Source of the DNA: G020353115 sp964389685
GTDB taxonomy: Bacteria > Bacteroidota > Bacteroidia > Bacteroidales > VadinHA17
Direction: 5' to 3'
Assembly (NCBI GenBank): GCA_964389685.1
Contig: CAYMFM010000024.1
Coordinates: 1-50,630 of the forward strand
DNA: 50,630 nt
Shown here: one piece after another, positions 1 through 8,479 of the stretch
Position numbering within the stretch: the stretch's first letter is position 1
Layout of the letters: each line of letters opens with the position of its first letter
Made by a program: the position numbers and the translations under genes
Notes under the pieces: model-generated
The model's database searches: none
Told to the model about the DNA's origin: nothing
What the model saw: the letters and a program-made list of their open reading frames with translations, nothing else

Positions 1-17
1 TACAATTATGTATCGTC

Positions 18-44
18 ATTATTCATGCTGAATGCATGAATAAT
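18..44. repeat. Perfect 11-bp inverted repeat (hairpin)
   Basis: Arms ATTATTCATGC (18-28) and GCATGAATAAT (34-44) are exact reverse complements around a 5-nt loop TGAAT. The hairpin lies about 75 bp past the stop of the minus-strand glycosyltransferase gene. No T-run follows on either strand, so it is not a standard intrinsic terminator. It could be a 3'-end stabilising hairpin or a protein site. The rest of 1-117 holds no gene that I can see. Confidence 0.5.
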
Positions 45-117
45 TCGGGTTAATTCTGTAGATCGACTGCCTGCGTGGCCCGCTCAGAGTCGACAAGGAG
101 ATTTAGAAAGCTTGATA

Positions 118-1674
118 TTATTCCATTAAGGAGTAGATAGAAACCGTGCCGAACTGACCCAGCTTGTTTTGTGTGAAGTGCTGTAAATAAGGACGTTTAG
201 TTACTTCATCCCCGGTAAGTATCAGGTATTTTGCTCCCAGTCCAATGGATTGTTCGATTTTAAGGCTGTCGGTATTGTTCCGGTAAAGTTCCGTCCAGCC
301 TCTCTGGTTCATAAGGTATAGCGAATAACAGGGAGTGGGATCAGGAAGACTGATCACTTTATCCTCCGGACTGATCTCCAGTGAGCGCAGATAGGGGGTC
401 ACATCGTAGAGATCCCTGTTTGCCGAATAATCATTGATCCAACCGGTATAACGCCAGTGAAGACGCTGCCCGGCATAGTAAATATTAAACAATAGAAACA
501 GTGAAAACACCGCCTTTGTTACAGTGGATTTCATGATCCGTGGATAGGTCTGATTAAGTGAGTCTGCCAGCGCTAAAAAAATGAAAACAGGGAAGATCAG
601 CAATCCGATAATGTAATAGTCGTGGTTTCCGAATGCATAAAACCATAAAATGGAGAACAGCACTGCTCCGGCAAACATCAAGACCGTCAGCGTAAAAAGT
701 ACAGGATGGATCTTTTTCCACAATAGCAGAATAGTAATGAAGCTTACCAGCAGCAGGAGATGCATTGTGATGTGGAAATAATCCCTGAACCAGAGCTCAC
801 TCATCTGATCCCGGATCCAGAGGATTGTATCTTTCGATAGGTCCCAGATGGGCCAGATTTGCGTGGAGAAGAACTCCGTTTGATGTAGCCGGTTGTAATG
901 GATAGCAAATAGATACCACGCAACAATAACCGTGAAGTAGAAGGCAAACGGTAGCAGGGTTTTTAAATTGACGGGCAACTGATTACCGTCCTGCTTCATC
1001 CTGAACCAACCGAATGAATTGATGAGATAGAGACCGATCAGGGCGATCACATTGATGGCGGATGTGATCTTCAGTAATCCGGCGATGGTGAAGAACAGGA
1101 ATGAAATATAGAGAAGCCTGAATTTACCTGAGTCATAAAAATTAAAAAAGAAACACCATCCCATGAGCACAAATGCAAAGGAGGTAGTATCGGTGAGGTA
1201 GTTGTTTGCATAATAAACCACAACCGGGGAGGTGAAAAAAATAAGAGATAGAGTGATTCCCCAGAATGGATCATTGAGCCACCGCTCCAGTAATTTATAA
1301 AGTGCAAACAGTCCGATGAAAAAGATGAAGGTATTGACCAGCCGGTAGATCAGGTCGTGGTGTCCGAAGATTTTATAGAGAGAAGCAATAAAGTAGTATA
1401 AGATTGGGCATTCGCCGACAGCATATCCTGTGGTTCGGTTATCGGATGCCAGGTTATGGACCTCCGGCTTAAAAAAATTCATCCCGTGCTGAAAGTAATT
1501 CAGGGTAATGGATGCACAGTCCGATTGCCGCCATTTATGAATGGATTGCGGCTTGAAGGTGAGGATGTTGTGGTAATCGTAGTACCAGGAAATTGCCAGG
1601 AAGAGGATAACAAACAGGAGGGATGAGAAACCTCTTCGTGCCAGGGTGTTCCAGGGGGAAGCCTTTTTAGTCAT
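118..1674 (-). CDS. Polytopic membrane glycosyltransferase, GT39/ArnT-like
   Basis: The 518-residue product has about 11 hydrophobic segments, the first at residues 16-32, and a soluble C-terminal part from about 420. This is the build of the GT-C fold glycosyltransferases (PMT/ArnT families), which move a sugar from a polyprenyl-phosphate donor on the outer face of the inner membrane. The first loop has W-R-Q-S-D (48-52) and a G-E-C-P stretch (87-90), placing acidic residues (D52, E88) where GT-C enzymes have catalytic or metal-binding ones; this alignment is my inference. The gene starts 51 bp after the response-regulator gene and may share its transcript. Donor and acceptor cannot be told; O-antigen or glycoprotein sugars are possible. 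Confidence 0.7.
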   Translation of the reverse strand: MTKKASPWNTLARRGFSSLLFVILFLAISWYYDYHNILTFKPQSIHKWRQSDCASITLNYFQHGMNFFKPEVHNLASDNRTTGYAVGECPILYYFIASLYKIFGHHDLIYRLVNTFIFFIGLFALYKLLERWLNDPFWGITLSLIFFTSPVVVYYANNYLTDTTSFAFVLMGWCFFFNFYDSGKFRLLYISFLFFTIAGLLKITSAINVIALIGLYLINSFGWFRMKQDGNQLPVNLKTLLPFAFYFTVIVAWYLFAIHYNRLHQTEFFSTQIWPIWDLSKDTILWIRDQMSELWFRDYFHITMHLLLLVSFITILLLWKKIHPVLFTLTVLMFAGAVLFSILWFYAFGNHDYYIIGLLIFPVFIFLALADSLNQTYPRIMKSTVTKAVFSLFLLFNIYYAGQRLHWRYTGWINDYSANRDLYDVTPYLRSLEISPEDKVISLPDPTPCYSLYLMNQRGWTELYRNNTDSLKIEQSIGLGAKYLILTGDEVTKRPYLQHFTQNKLGQFGTVSIYSLME

Positions 1675-1725
1675 TATCCAGACCTGGTTTTAAAAGAGTT
1701 ATCGGACCCGTGGATTCACCTCCTC

Positions 1726-2898
1726 TTATTGACTATCAGATATCGGATGTGCAAAATCCACCACGTCTTTTCCTGTAATCTCTTTTTCACATAAAATGAT
1801 GAGCCGCTCCAGAACATTCCGGAATTCCCGGATGTTGCCTGTCCAGCTGATCTTTTGCAATTGCTTGATGGCATCTTCTGTAATGCTCTTAGGGCTCATG
1901 CCATACTCGTCACAAATGATTTGATTGAAATGCTCTGCCAGCAGGGGAATGTCTTCCTTGCGTTCACTCAGGGTGGGAATGTCAATCAGGATGACGCTGA
2001 TCCGGTGATAGAGATCTTCTCTGAACCTGTTTTTCTCAATTTCTTCCTTGATGTTTTTATTGGTAGCAGCGATAATCCGCACATCGACAATGATATCCTT
2101 ATCGCTTCCAACGCGTGTAATTCTATTTTCCTGCAGAGCCCTGAGGACTTTAGCCTGTGCGGAAAGGCTCATATCTCCGATCTCATCGAGAAAAAGGGTT
2201 CCCCCATTCGCCTGCTCAAATTTCCCTTTTCGCTGTTTGATGGCAGAAGTAAAGGATCCTTTTTCGTGACCAAAAAGTTCACTTTCAATCAGTTCAGAGG
2301 GTATTGCTGCACAGTTTACCTCAACGAATGGCTGGGTCGACCGGTTACTCTTCTCATGCAACCAGCGGGCAACAAGCTCTTTTCCCGTCCCGTTTTTGCC
2401 AGTGATCAGCACCCTTGCATCGGTGGGCGCAACACGCTCGATCATCTCTTTCACCCGCTGAATGGCTTTGGATTCACCCACCATTTCATAGGTTTTTGAC
2501 ACTTTACGCTTCAGCACTTTTGTCTCGGTAATGAGCGAGGACTTATCCATCGCGTTTCGGATGGTTATAAGCAACCGGTTCAAATCCAGTGGTTTCTCAA
2601 TGAAATCAAAGGCTCCCTTTTTTATGGCTTCAACAGCAGTATCAATATTACCGTGTCCGGAGATCATGATTACCGGAACTTCACTGGATATCTCAAAGAT
2701 CTTTTCCAACACCTCGATGCCGTCCATTTTCGGCATTTTAATATCACAGAGGACAACATCATACGGGTTGTTTTTGAATAATTCGAGTCCCTCCATCCCT
2801 TCCATGGCAAGATCAACCGTATGTTTTTCATATTCCAGGACCTCCTTCAGGGAATTCCGGATACTTTTTTCGTCATCAATCACCAGGATATTCGGCAT
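1726..2898 (-). CDS. NtrC-family sigma-54 response regulator lacking a DNA-binding domain
   Basis: A receiver domain fills residues 1-120 with the acidic pair D8/D9, phosphoacceptor D52 and K102. An AAA+ sigma-54 activation domain (138-375) has Walker A GKNGTGKE (167-174), Walker B with D238/E239, and arginine-rich FREDLYHR (292-299). The sigma-54 contact loop is GSFTSA (214-219) instead of GAFTGA. The protein ends at residue 390, right after the AAA+ lid helices, so the usual Fis-type helix-turn-helix is absent; only 51 bp separate the stop from the next start, leaving no room for a frameshifted one. Such proteins are thought to act from solution, as described for H. pylori FlgR. No histidine kinase gene adjoins it. 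Confidence 0.9.
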   Translation of the reverse strand: MPNILVIDDEKSIRNSLKEVLEYEKHTVDLAMEGMEGLELFKNNPYDVVLCDIKMPKMDGIEVLEKIFEISSEVPVIMISGHGNIDTAVEAIKKGAFDFIEKPLDLNRLLITIRNAMDKSSLITETKVLKRKVSKTYEMVGESKAIQRVKEMIERVAPTDARVLITGKNGTGKELVARWLHEKSNRSTQPFVEVNCAAIPSELIESELFGHEKGSFTSAIKQRKGKFEQANGGTLFLDEIGDMSLSAQAKVLRALQENRITRVGSDKDIIVDVRIIAATNKNIKEEIEKNRFREDLYHRISVILIDIPTLSERKEDIPLLAEHFNQIICDEYGMSPKSITEDAIKQLQKISWTGNIREFRNVLERLIILCEKEITGKDVVDFAHPISDSQ

Positions 2899-2983
2899 CG
2901 TATTGTGTTGTTTGGTTTGACCGGGATTATATCGTTTATTTTCATGTGATCCATTGAATCAATATGAAAATGCCATTGTAAAG

Positions 2984-4330
2984 TTACATTTTATACCGCA
3001 ACCATTTCCACATATCCTTATACGAAGGTTTTTTCCCGTAAAGCAATATACCGGTGCGGTATATCTTGGCTGCCATCCATGTGGTACCGATGAAGGTGAA
3101 CACCAGTATAATCATAGATAATCCGATCTGCCATCCGGGCACACCGAACGGGATCCTTGCCATCATGACTACAGGGGAGGTAAGCGGGATGAATGAAAAC
3201 CAGAAGGCGACTGAACTATCGGGATTTTGAAACGCTCCCATAGCAACAAAGAGAGCCAGCAAAAGGGGAATGGTGATTGGCATCATGAATTGCTGTGTGT
3301 CCGTTTCGTTATCCACGGCAGAGCCAATGGCAGCGAAGAGCGAGGCATAAAGCAGGTAACCACCCAGGAAAAAGACGATGAAAGAGAAGATAATAATACC
3401 CCAATTCTGGTTACCCAGGTTGTTGAAGATCTGTTGTACTTCACTCAGCTCCTGCATACCTGCCGGTTGTGCCTGTACTACAGGTGATGATGACATAATG
3501 TTATCGGGGAGCGGTGTCTGGCTGAGGGTTTCCATGTCCGGTAACAGGAGGGACTGAGCGATCGAAATGATAATAAACACCAGGATGATCCAGCAAAAAA
3601 ACTGGGTTAATCCAACCAGGGCTATCCCAATGATTTTACCCATCATCAGTTGGAATGGTTTAACAGAGGAGATAATCACCTCTACGATCCGGCTGGTTTT
3701 TTCTTCAATCACACCCCGCATAACCTGCGCGCCGAAAATGAAGGTAAGCATGTAAATCAGCAATCCGCAAATGTAAGCAACACCCATGGCAATGCCGGTA
3801 CTGGTCTCCTTCTCAATGCCTTCATCACTGATCTTTATTGTCTGTAGCTTGATACTTGTTTCAACCTCTTTCAGTATCTCATCCAGGTCCTTGATATCAT
3901 ACGTTTCCAGTTTCAGCCGTTCGACCTCGTTTTCCAGTGCACCGGAGATATGCATCGTCAGGTCAAGGGGGGGTTGTTTTGTGGAGATCAGCTGAACCGC
4001 ATTCGGGATGTAGGTGATCTTGGGAGAAATATAGAGGATACCGTAGTACCCCAGCTCGGTGAAATTACTTTTTAAATCGTCCAGTGTTACTCCTTCGAGG
4101 TATTCGAATTGAAGGTATTTCGTGCTGGGAATCACCCCTTTGAATATCTGGGTCCCATCCTCAATGACAGCTATTTTTTTCAGTTCCGTATCTTTTTGTG
4201 TCATGATCCAGACTGGGATGATAAACATGGCTGCCAGCAATAGGGGGGCAATCAGTGTCATGATGATAAATGACTTCTTCCTGACCCGGGTTATATATTC
4301 CCGCCTGATGATGATGAAAACTTTATTCAT
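2984..4330 (-). CDS. ABC-2 type exporter permease, NatB-like
   Basis: From the ATG at 4330 the product is 448 residues. It has one TM segment near 21-43, a large extracytoplasmic loop to about 180, then roughly five more TM segments, the standard ABC-2/NatB layout. A conserved cytoplasmic stretch near 210-235 (EEKTSRIVEVIISS) is typical of this family. The start was chosen because it overlaps the stop of the upstream ATPase gene by 8 bp, a sign of translational coupling; an ATG 54 bp further upstream would add residues unlike the family. With the ATPase it forms an efflux pump; the substrate (Na+, drug or lipid) cannot be told. Confidence 0.85.
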   Translation of the reverse strand: MNKVFIIIRREYITRVRKKSFIIMTLIAPLLLAAMFIIPVWIMTQKDTELKKIAVIEDGTQIFKGVIPSTKYLQFEYLEGVTLDDLKSNFTELGYYGILYISPKITYIPNAVQLISTKQPPLDLTMHISGALENEVERLKLETYDIKDLDEILKEVETSIKLQTIKISDEGIEKETSTGIAMGVAYICGLLIYMLTFIFGAQVMRGVIEEKTSRIVEVIISSVKPFQLMMGKIIGIALVGLTQFFCWIILVFIIISIAQSLLLPDMETLSQTPLPDNIMSSSPVVQAQPAGMQELSEVQQIFNNLGNQNWGIIIFSFIVFFLGGYLLYASLFAAIGSAVDNETDTQQFMMPITIPLLLALFVAMGAFQNPDSSVAFWFSFIPLTSPVVMMARIPFGVPGWQIGLSMIILVFTFIGTTWMAAKIYRTGILLYGKKPSYKDMWKWLRYKM

Positions 4331-5264
4331 TTTTGTTTTTGTCATTGATGTTTGATTCGCCAACCACGTTAATGAAGATATCATTCATGCTGGGTACTAT
4401 CTCATTCATTGAGAGAATAGTACCGGCATTCAAAAGGGCTTTCATCATTTCATTGGTGGATGATCCTTCCAAAACTTTTGTCCTTATGATACTGCGCCCG
4501 TTTTTCTTTGCATGTTCCAGGAATTTATATTGTGAACTGAGGGTGGCTGTCAGGAGGTTTATCTCTCCATCAAACACAATCTCATATTCATTTGCAGCAT
4601 AGGCTTTCCTGATTTCGTCAATCGGTCCGTCGAGGATCGTTTTTGCTTTGTTAATGAGGGTGATGTGACTGCACAGCTCTTCCACCGAACCCATATCGTG
4701 GGTTGAAAAGATGATGGTTGTTCCTTTGTCTTTAATTTTAAGTATTTCCTGTTTGAGCAGATTGACATTGATCGGGTCAAATCCGCTGAATGGTTCATCG
4801 AAAATCAGCAGTTTTGGTTCATGAAGTACAGTGACAATGAATTGGACTTTTTGCTGCATCCCTTTCGAAAGCTCTTCAACCTTCTTATCCCACCATGGCT
4901 GGATCTCAAATTTTTCAAACCACTTTTTCAGTTTCTTGAGGGCATCTTTTTTTGACAGTCCCTTTAGCCGGGCAAAGTATAAAGCCTGTTCCCCAACTTT
5001 CATCTTTCGGTAAAGTCCACGCTCTTCAGGTAAATAGCCAATGTCATAGATTGCATTTGGTTGAAGTTTCTTCCCCCTGTACAACAATTCTCCGCTATCC
5101 GGTGCAGTGATCTGGTTGATGATCCTGAGCAGGGTTGTTTTACCGGCGCCATTTGGCCCGAGAAGTCCAAAAATACTTCCCCCGGGCACATTTATACTTA
5201 CATTGTCGAGTGCGAGGTGGTTGGAAAATTGCTTAACAATATTACGGGCATTGAAAATTTCCAT
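4323..5264 (-). CDS. ABC exporter ATPase subunit, NatA-like
   Basis: The 313-residue protein has Walker A GPNGAGKT (36-43), the signature LSKGMQQ (132-138), Walker B LLIFDE (152-157) and switch His189. In the Q-loop region it has LPEERG, as is common in the NatA/CcmA-like branch. About 90 residues follow the nucleotide-binding domain, also common there. It powers export through the permease encoded just downstream, with which it overlaps by 8 bp. The gap to dnaJ upstream is about 190 bp, so it may have its own promoter. Confidence 0.9.
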   Translation of the reverse strand: MEIFNARNIVKQFSNHLALDNVSINVPGGSIFGLLGPNGAGKTTLLRIINQITAPDSGELLYRGKKLQPNAIYDIGYLPEERGLYRKMKVGEQALYFARLKGLSKKDALKKLKKWFEKFEIQPWWDKKVEELSKGMQQKVQFIVTVLHEPKLLIFDEPFSGFDPINVNLLKQEILKIKDKGTTIIFSTHDMGSVEELCSHITLINKAKTILDGPIDEIRKAYAANEYEIVFDGEINLLTATLSSQYKFLEHAKKNGRSIIRTKVLEGSSTNEMMKALLNAGTILSMNEIVPSMNDIFINVVGESNINDKNKNE

Positions 5265-5453
5265 CGATGGATATGTTTCTTAAATTTCAAAGCTGTAAAG
5301 ATAGAAATTTTGATGTGAATTACAGGGGATGAAATGGGAGCTTTTCAATAAATACATTGATTTATTAAAAACAACCGGAAATCGATTGTTTGGTGATGCA
5401 GTGAGAAATGACTGTTTCCGGAATCCCGGGAAAGCACCTTCAGCAGATGAGTG
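5265..5453. other. Intergenic gap, ABC ATPase to dnaJ
   Basis: This holds no gene that I can support. It has a 7-bp inverted repeat AATAAAT/ATTTATT (5348-5354 and 5361-5367) and a wider pair CCGGAAA/TTTCCGG (5376-5382 and 5415-5421). On the minus strand these lie 85-110 and 30-80 bp past the dnaJ stop and could act as weak 3' hairpins. Neither has a convincing T-run. Confidence 0.3.
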
Positions 5454-6605
5454 CTATTCGAAGTAACTTCTCATTCGTTCGAAGAAGTTGCGGTCAGATT
5501 TGTCGGGTTTGGGCATAAAATTCTCAGATTCACTGAGTTTGGAGAGTATGCGTTTTTCCTCTTTGGAAAGGATTTTTGGAATCCAAACGTTGATATTCAC
5601 CAGGATGTCTCCTTTGCCGTATCCATTGACATCCGGTAACCCTTTCCCTCTAAGACGGAGAATCTTACCAGGCTGCGTTCCCGGTTCAATCTTTATTTTT
5701 ACTTTTCCTTCAACGGTTGGAATTTCCGTCTGAGTTCCCAGCGATGCTTCTGTTATGCTGAGGTAAAGAGAATAGAACAGATCATTCCCATCTCGAAGCA
5801 GTTCAGGATGTTCCTCTTCGCTGATCAACACCAGCAGGTCTCCGTTTATTCCCCCCCTGCGGGCGGCATTCCCTTTACCAGAAACTGTCATCTGCATTCC
5901 TTCGGCAACGCCTGCCGGAATCTGAATGGAAATGATTTCCTGGTCTTTTACTATCCCCTCACCGTAACAGTTATTGCATTTTTTTGTGATCACTTTCCCC
6001 TCTCCTCCGCAGGAGGGACAGGTTGATGAAGTCTGAACCTGGCCGAGGAATGTGTTGGATATCCGTGTTACCTGGCCTGTCCCCCTGCATGTTGAACAGT
6101 CACTGTAGGAAGACGAGTCTGCAGCACCAGTTCCCCCGCAGGTTTTACAGGAGACATATTTGGTGACCTTGATCTTTTTTTCTACACCCGTTGCTATTTC
6201 TAACAGGGTAAGTTTAACTTTAACCCTCAGGTTTGATCCCTTGTTTACCCTTCGTCCACTACCTCTTCTGCTGGAGCCAAACCCTCCGAAGCCACCAAAA
6301 CTTCCGCCGAAGATATCTCCGAAATGAGAAAATATGTCCTCAATGGTCATTCCTCCTGCACCAAATCCATTTCCGGCACCACTGACTCCCGCATGCCCGA
6401 ACTGATCGTATCGAGCCCTCTTCTGCTCGTTGCTCAAAACTTCATAAGCTTCTGCCGCTTCTTTGAATTTCTCTTCTGCAGCTGCATCACCCGGATTTTT
6501 ATCCGGATGGTACCTCAAAGCCTGTTTGCGGTATGCTTTTTTAATTTCCGCAAGAGAAGCATCTTTTGAGACTTCAAGGATTTCATAATAATCTCTTTTA
6601 GCCAT
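5454..6605 (-). CDS. dnaJ: Chaperone DnaJ (Hsp40)
   Basis: Full-length type I Hsp40 of 383 residues. It has a J domain (1-70) with the HPD motif at 33-35 that stimulates DnaK ATPase, a Gly/Phe-rich linker (about 71-118), a zinc domain with four CxxC pairs starting at C153, C170, C196 and C210, and a C-terminal substrate-binding region. It delivers unfolded clients to DnaK in the cytoplasm. It lies 100 bp downstream of grpE on the same strand. No dnaK is in the window, so the chaperone ATPase is encoded elsewhere, as is common in Bacteroidota. Confidence 0.97.
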   Translation of the reverse strand: MAKRDYYEILEVSKDASLAEIKKAYRKQALRYHPDKNPGDAAAEEKFKEAAEAYEVLSNEQKRARYDQFGHAGVSGAGNGFGAGGMTIEDIFSHFGDIFGGSFGGFGGFGSSRRGSGRRVNKGSNLRVKVKLTLLEIATGVEKKIKVTKYVSCKTCGGTGAADSSSYSDCSTCRGTGQVTRISNTFLGQVQTSSTCPSCGGEGKVITKKCNNCYGEGIVKDQEIISIQIPAGVAEGMQMTVSGKGNAARRGGINGDLLVLISEEEHPELLRDGNDLFYSLYLSITEASLGTQTEIPTVEGKVKIKIEPGTQPGKILRLRGKGLPDVNGYGKGDILVNINVWIPKILSKEEKRILSKLSESENFMPKPDKSDRNFFERMRSYFE

Positions 6606-6705
6606 AGTGCATCAGTTTGTGCATGGTGCACTCTCTGTTTTTTATTCTATACAATGCAAGATGCAAATGTTGATTGGTCCAGGCTTCGATCCTGGTATAC
6701 CGGCT

Positions 6706-7305
6706 CTATTCACCGATTACTACCTTGGAATAACGAATGACTTTGTCATGCAGGAAGTAGCCTTTTTCAACCACATCCACTATCTTCCCCTTCATCTTTT
6801 TTGAAGGGGCAGGAACCTTTGTAACCGCCTCATGGAGATCGGTATTAAATTCATCGTTCATGGCGTTGATCTCCTTTATTCCATTTGATGATAGAAACTC
6901 TTTAAACTTGTTGTGAATCAAATCGACACCATCTTTCATTGCCTTGCAATCAATCGCTTCATTCATCGTTTGCAATGCCCGGTCAAAATCATCCATAACC
7001 GGAAGAAGCTTTAATAAAATATCTTCACCGGCAAGCTTTATCAAATCCATTTTTTCCTTGAGAGTACGCTTACGGTAATTGTCAAAGTCTGCAGAAAGTC
7101 TGATGTATTTATCCTGAAGCTCTTGTATTATCTCTTCACTGCTTTTTTCTTTCTCTTCCAGCTCTTCTTCTTCAGAAACCTCTTCCGGTTCCTCGGTAAC
7201 CGATACTTCCTTCTCCTGCACTTCTTCGGGCAGATCTTTTTTCGTCTTTTTCTCGTCCTTCTTCAGGCTATTACTTTCCGGTTTTTTACTGGTTTTCTTG
7301 GTCAT
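6706..7305 (-). CDS. grpE: Nucleotide exchange factor GrpE
   Basis: The 199-residue protein begins with a highly charged Lys/Glu tail (1-60), followed by a coiled-coil helix (about 60-105) with the GrpE-typical sequence LSADFDNYRKR and then a beta domain ending KVIRYSKVVIG. It releases ADP from DnaK and so resets the chaperone cycle. It is the first gene of a grpE-dnaJ pair. A Bacteroidota -7 box and an inverted repeat lie about 65-105 bp upstream and probably control it. Confidence 0.96.
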   Translation of the reverse strand: MTKKTSKKPESNSLKKDEKKTKKDLPEEVQEKEVSVTEEPEEVSEEEELEEKEKSSEEIIQELQDKYIRLSADFDNYRKRTLKEKMDLIKLAGEDILLKLLPVMDDFDRALQTMNEAIDCKAMKDGVDLIHNKFKEFLSSNGIKEINAMNDEFNTDLHEAVTKVPAPSKKMKGKIVDVVEKGYFLHDKVIRYSKVVIGE

Positions 7306-7369
7306 TGTTACAACGATTTACAAAATTCCAAACTTCAGCATACTTCTGTTGCCAGCTTACAAATTATTT

Positions 7370-7397
7370 GCCAATCTGTCGAAAGCGACAAATTGGC
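7370..7397 (-). promoter_or_regulatory. Inverted repeat in grpE leader, candidate operator
   Basis: Arms GCCAATCTGTCG (7370-7381) and CGACAAATTGGC (7386-7397) pair at 11 of 12 positions around a 4-nt loop AAAG. It starts just 3 bp downstream of the grpE -7 box on the minus strand, so it covers the expected transcription start. That is where a repressor would sit. It is unlike the CIRCE element bound by HrcA. An RNA hairpin at the 5' end of the message is the alternative. Confidence 0.5.
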
Positions 7398-7400
7398 ATG

Positions 7401-7408
7401 CAAAGGTA
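7401..7408 (-). promoter_or_regulatory. grpE promoter -7 box (Bacteroidota type)
   Basis: The minus strand reads TACCTTTG, an exact match to the TAnnTTTG -7 box of the Bacteroidota primary sigma factor, and continues with C as in the best promoters. I see no good -33 TTG at 19-21 bp. Expected transcription starts near 7395, giving a leader of about 90 nt. Confidence 0.55.
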
Positions 7409-7646
7409 GGAAAAATTGTTTAGTAGATGAGTTTAGGGTTCGGAGTTGACTAATGTCGAATATCGAACAGGGAATAATGAATTTCGAAGTAAAATTGAGT
7501 TATGCAAGAGAACGTATCGAAGCGAAGGTTGGTACTCGGTTTTGATTAAAAAACAGAGGTGAGAAGTGAGTTTGCAGGGGGATGAATACGTCTGGTAATT
7601 AAATACACAAAATCCAATAATGCATCGGAAATGCATCCAAAGCAGG

Positions 7647-7665
7647 GACGTCCAAGTTGGACGTC
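7647..7665. repeat. 9-bp perfect palindromic element
   Basis: GACGTCCAA (7647-7655), one base, then TTGGACGTC (7657-7665). A related 13-nt stretch with 12 identities (ACGTCCAGGTTGG) is at 12428-12440, also in gene-free DNA. It may belong to a dispersed intergenic repeat family. Confidence 0.5.
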
Positions 7666-7815
7666 TCCAGGTTTAATACACCCTTAAAAATCCTGAATTT
7701 TATGTACGCCATAAACCGGTCTAACTGCACTGCTATTCGCGGGGAAAACGCCGCATGGCCCGGAATGCACCAAACACTAAATAGAATAAATCCGAAATCC
7801 GAAATTCGAAATTCC

Positions 7816-8457
7816 CTACTTTTTCCTCTGCGTATGCTTCTTCTTACTTTTCGCCAGGATGTCCTTTGTTTCGGTAAGTTTAAGATCTTCCTGGATTACA
7901 AGTTTACCGCCCGACAGTTGAGTGATATCGTTAAAAATTACTTCATCTGTCACCTGGTTCCTGTTCCAGGTCAGGTAGGATTTTTTCATGTGGTTTGCCA
8001 GTAGCTTGATCAACCGGTTCTTATCCTCCCCATCTTCCATATCAATCGCAACATCCATCATCTGGTGGATGATTCTTCCGTAATGCCGGTATTTTATATC
8101 ACCGGTAATATAGGGAACCTGCTTCGGTTTTGAGGTGAGCGTCTCCCTTGCAGGCATTTCATAAGGAGAATCAATATCCAGATCAAAATCAGCCATCAGT
8201 GCCAGGTGATCCCATAGCTTGTGTTTGAAGTCGCTGATATCACGAAGATGGGGATTCATATTCCCCATAATAGATATTACTGCTTTTGCTGCTTTGTTTC
8301 GCTCGTCTCTATCTTCAATGGCCTTGAGGTGGTCAACCATTTTTTGAATATGCCTTCCATATTCCGGCAATATCAATTTCTTTCTCGAGGTGTTGTAATC
8401 GTAATCCATATCCGGTATAATTTCTGCAAAGCTATGTGATTTAAGTTTAGATATCAA
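7816..8457 (-). CDS. DUF4290 domain protein
   Basis: A 213-residue cytoplasmic protein of unknown function found across Bacteroidota. The family hallmarks are visible: YNTSRKKLILPEYGR near the N-terminus, then NPHLRDISDFKHKLWDHL. The C-terminus is a Lys-rich tail. Two starts are possible: the ATG at 8457 used here, 22 bp after uvrD, or the ATG at 8409 (197 residues), which begins MDYDYNTS and fits the usual family N-terminus better. It is probably cotranscribed with the helicase gene upstream. No catalytic motif is apparent. Confidence 0.85.
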   Translation of the reverse strand: MISKLKSHSFAEIIPDMDYDYNTSRKKLILPEYGRHIQKMVDHLKAIEDRDERNKAAKAVISIMGNMNPHLRDISDFKHKLWDHLALMADFDLDIDSPYEMPARETLTSKPKQVPYITGDIKYRHYGRIIHQMMDVAIDMEDGEDKNRLIKLLANHMKKSYLTWNRNQVTDEVIFNDITQLSGGKLVIQEDLKLTETKDILAKSKKKHTQRKK

Positions 8458-8479
8458 AGAATTAATCAGAATTATTCTC

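Larger units (their letters stand above)
7306..7815. other. 510-bp gene-free region between grpE and the DUF4290 gene
   Basis: The first 100 bp are the grpE promoter and leader, listed separately. From about 7430 the sequence turns into AT-rich quasi-repetitive DNA with no credible reading frame. It contains a palindrome at 7647-7665, a short direct repeat ATGCATC..ATGCATC near 7620-7637, and runs built from GAAAT/TTCGAA words at 7450-7490 and 7790-7815. It lies past the stop of the DUF4290 gene. Similar word-like DNA occurs at 12366-12754. Confidence 0.6.

Noticed and set aside
61..100. Inverted pair TCGACT/AGTCGA (63-68, 88-93) as a terminator of the glycosyltransferase gene
   Set aside because: The stem is only 6 bp with a 19-nt loop and there is no T-run.
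1855..2499. A 214-codon open frame opposite the response-regulator gene
   Set aside because: It lies wholly opposite a clear NtrC-family gene and its product has no recognisable features.
7356..7376. Possible sigma-54 site on the minus strand (TTGGCA...TTTGT) in the grpE leader
   Set aside because: GG and the downstream element are 10 bp apart, but the second element reads GT instead of GC and it overlaps the inverted repeat; an exact primary-sigma -7 box lies just upstream.
7433..7636. A 67-codon open frame in the grpE/DUF4290 gap
   Set aside because: It lies in quasi-repetitive AT-rich DNA, has no family features and no plausible promoter.
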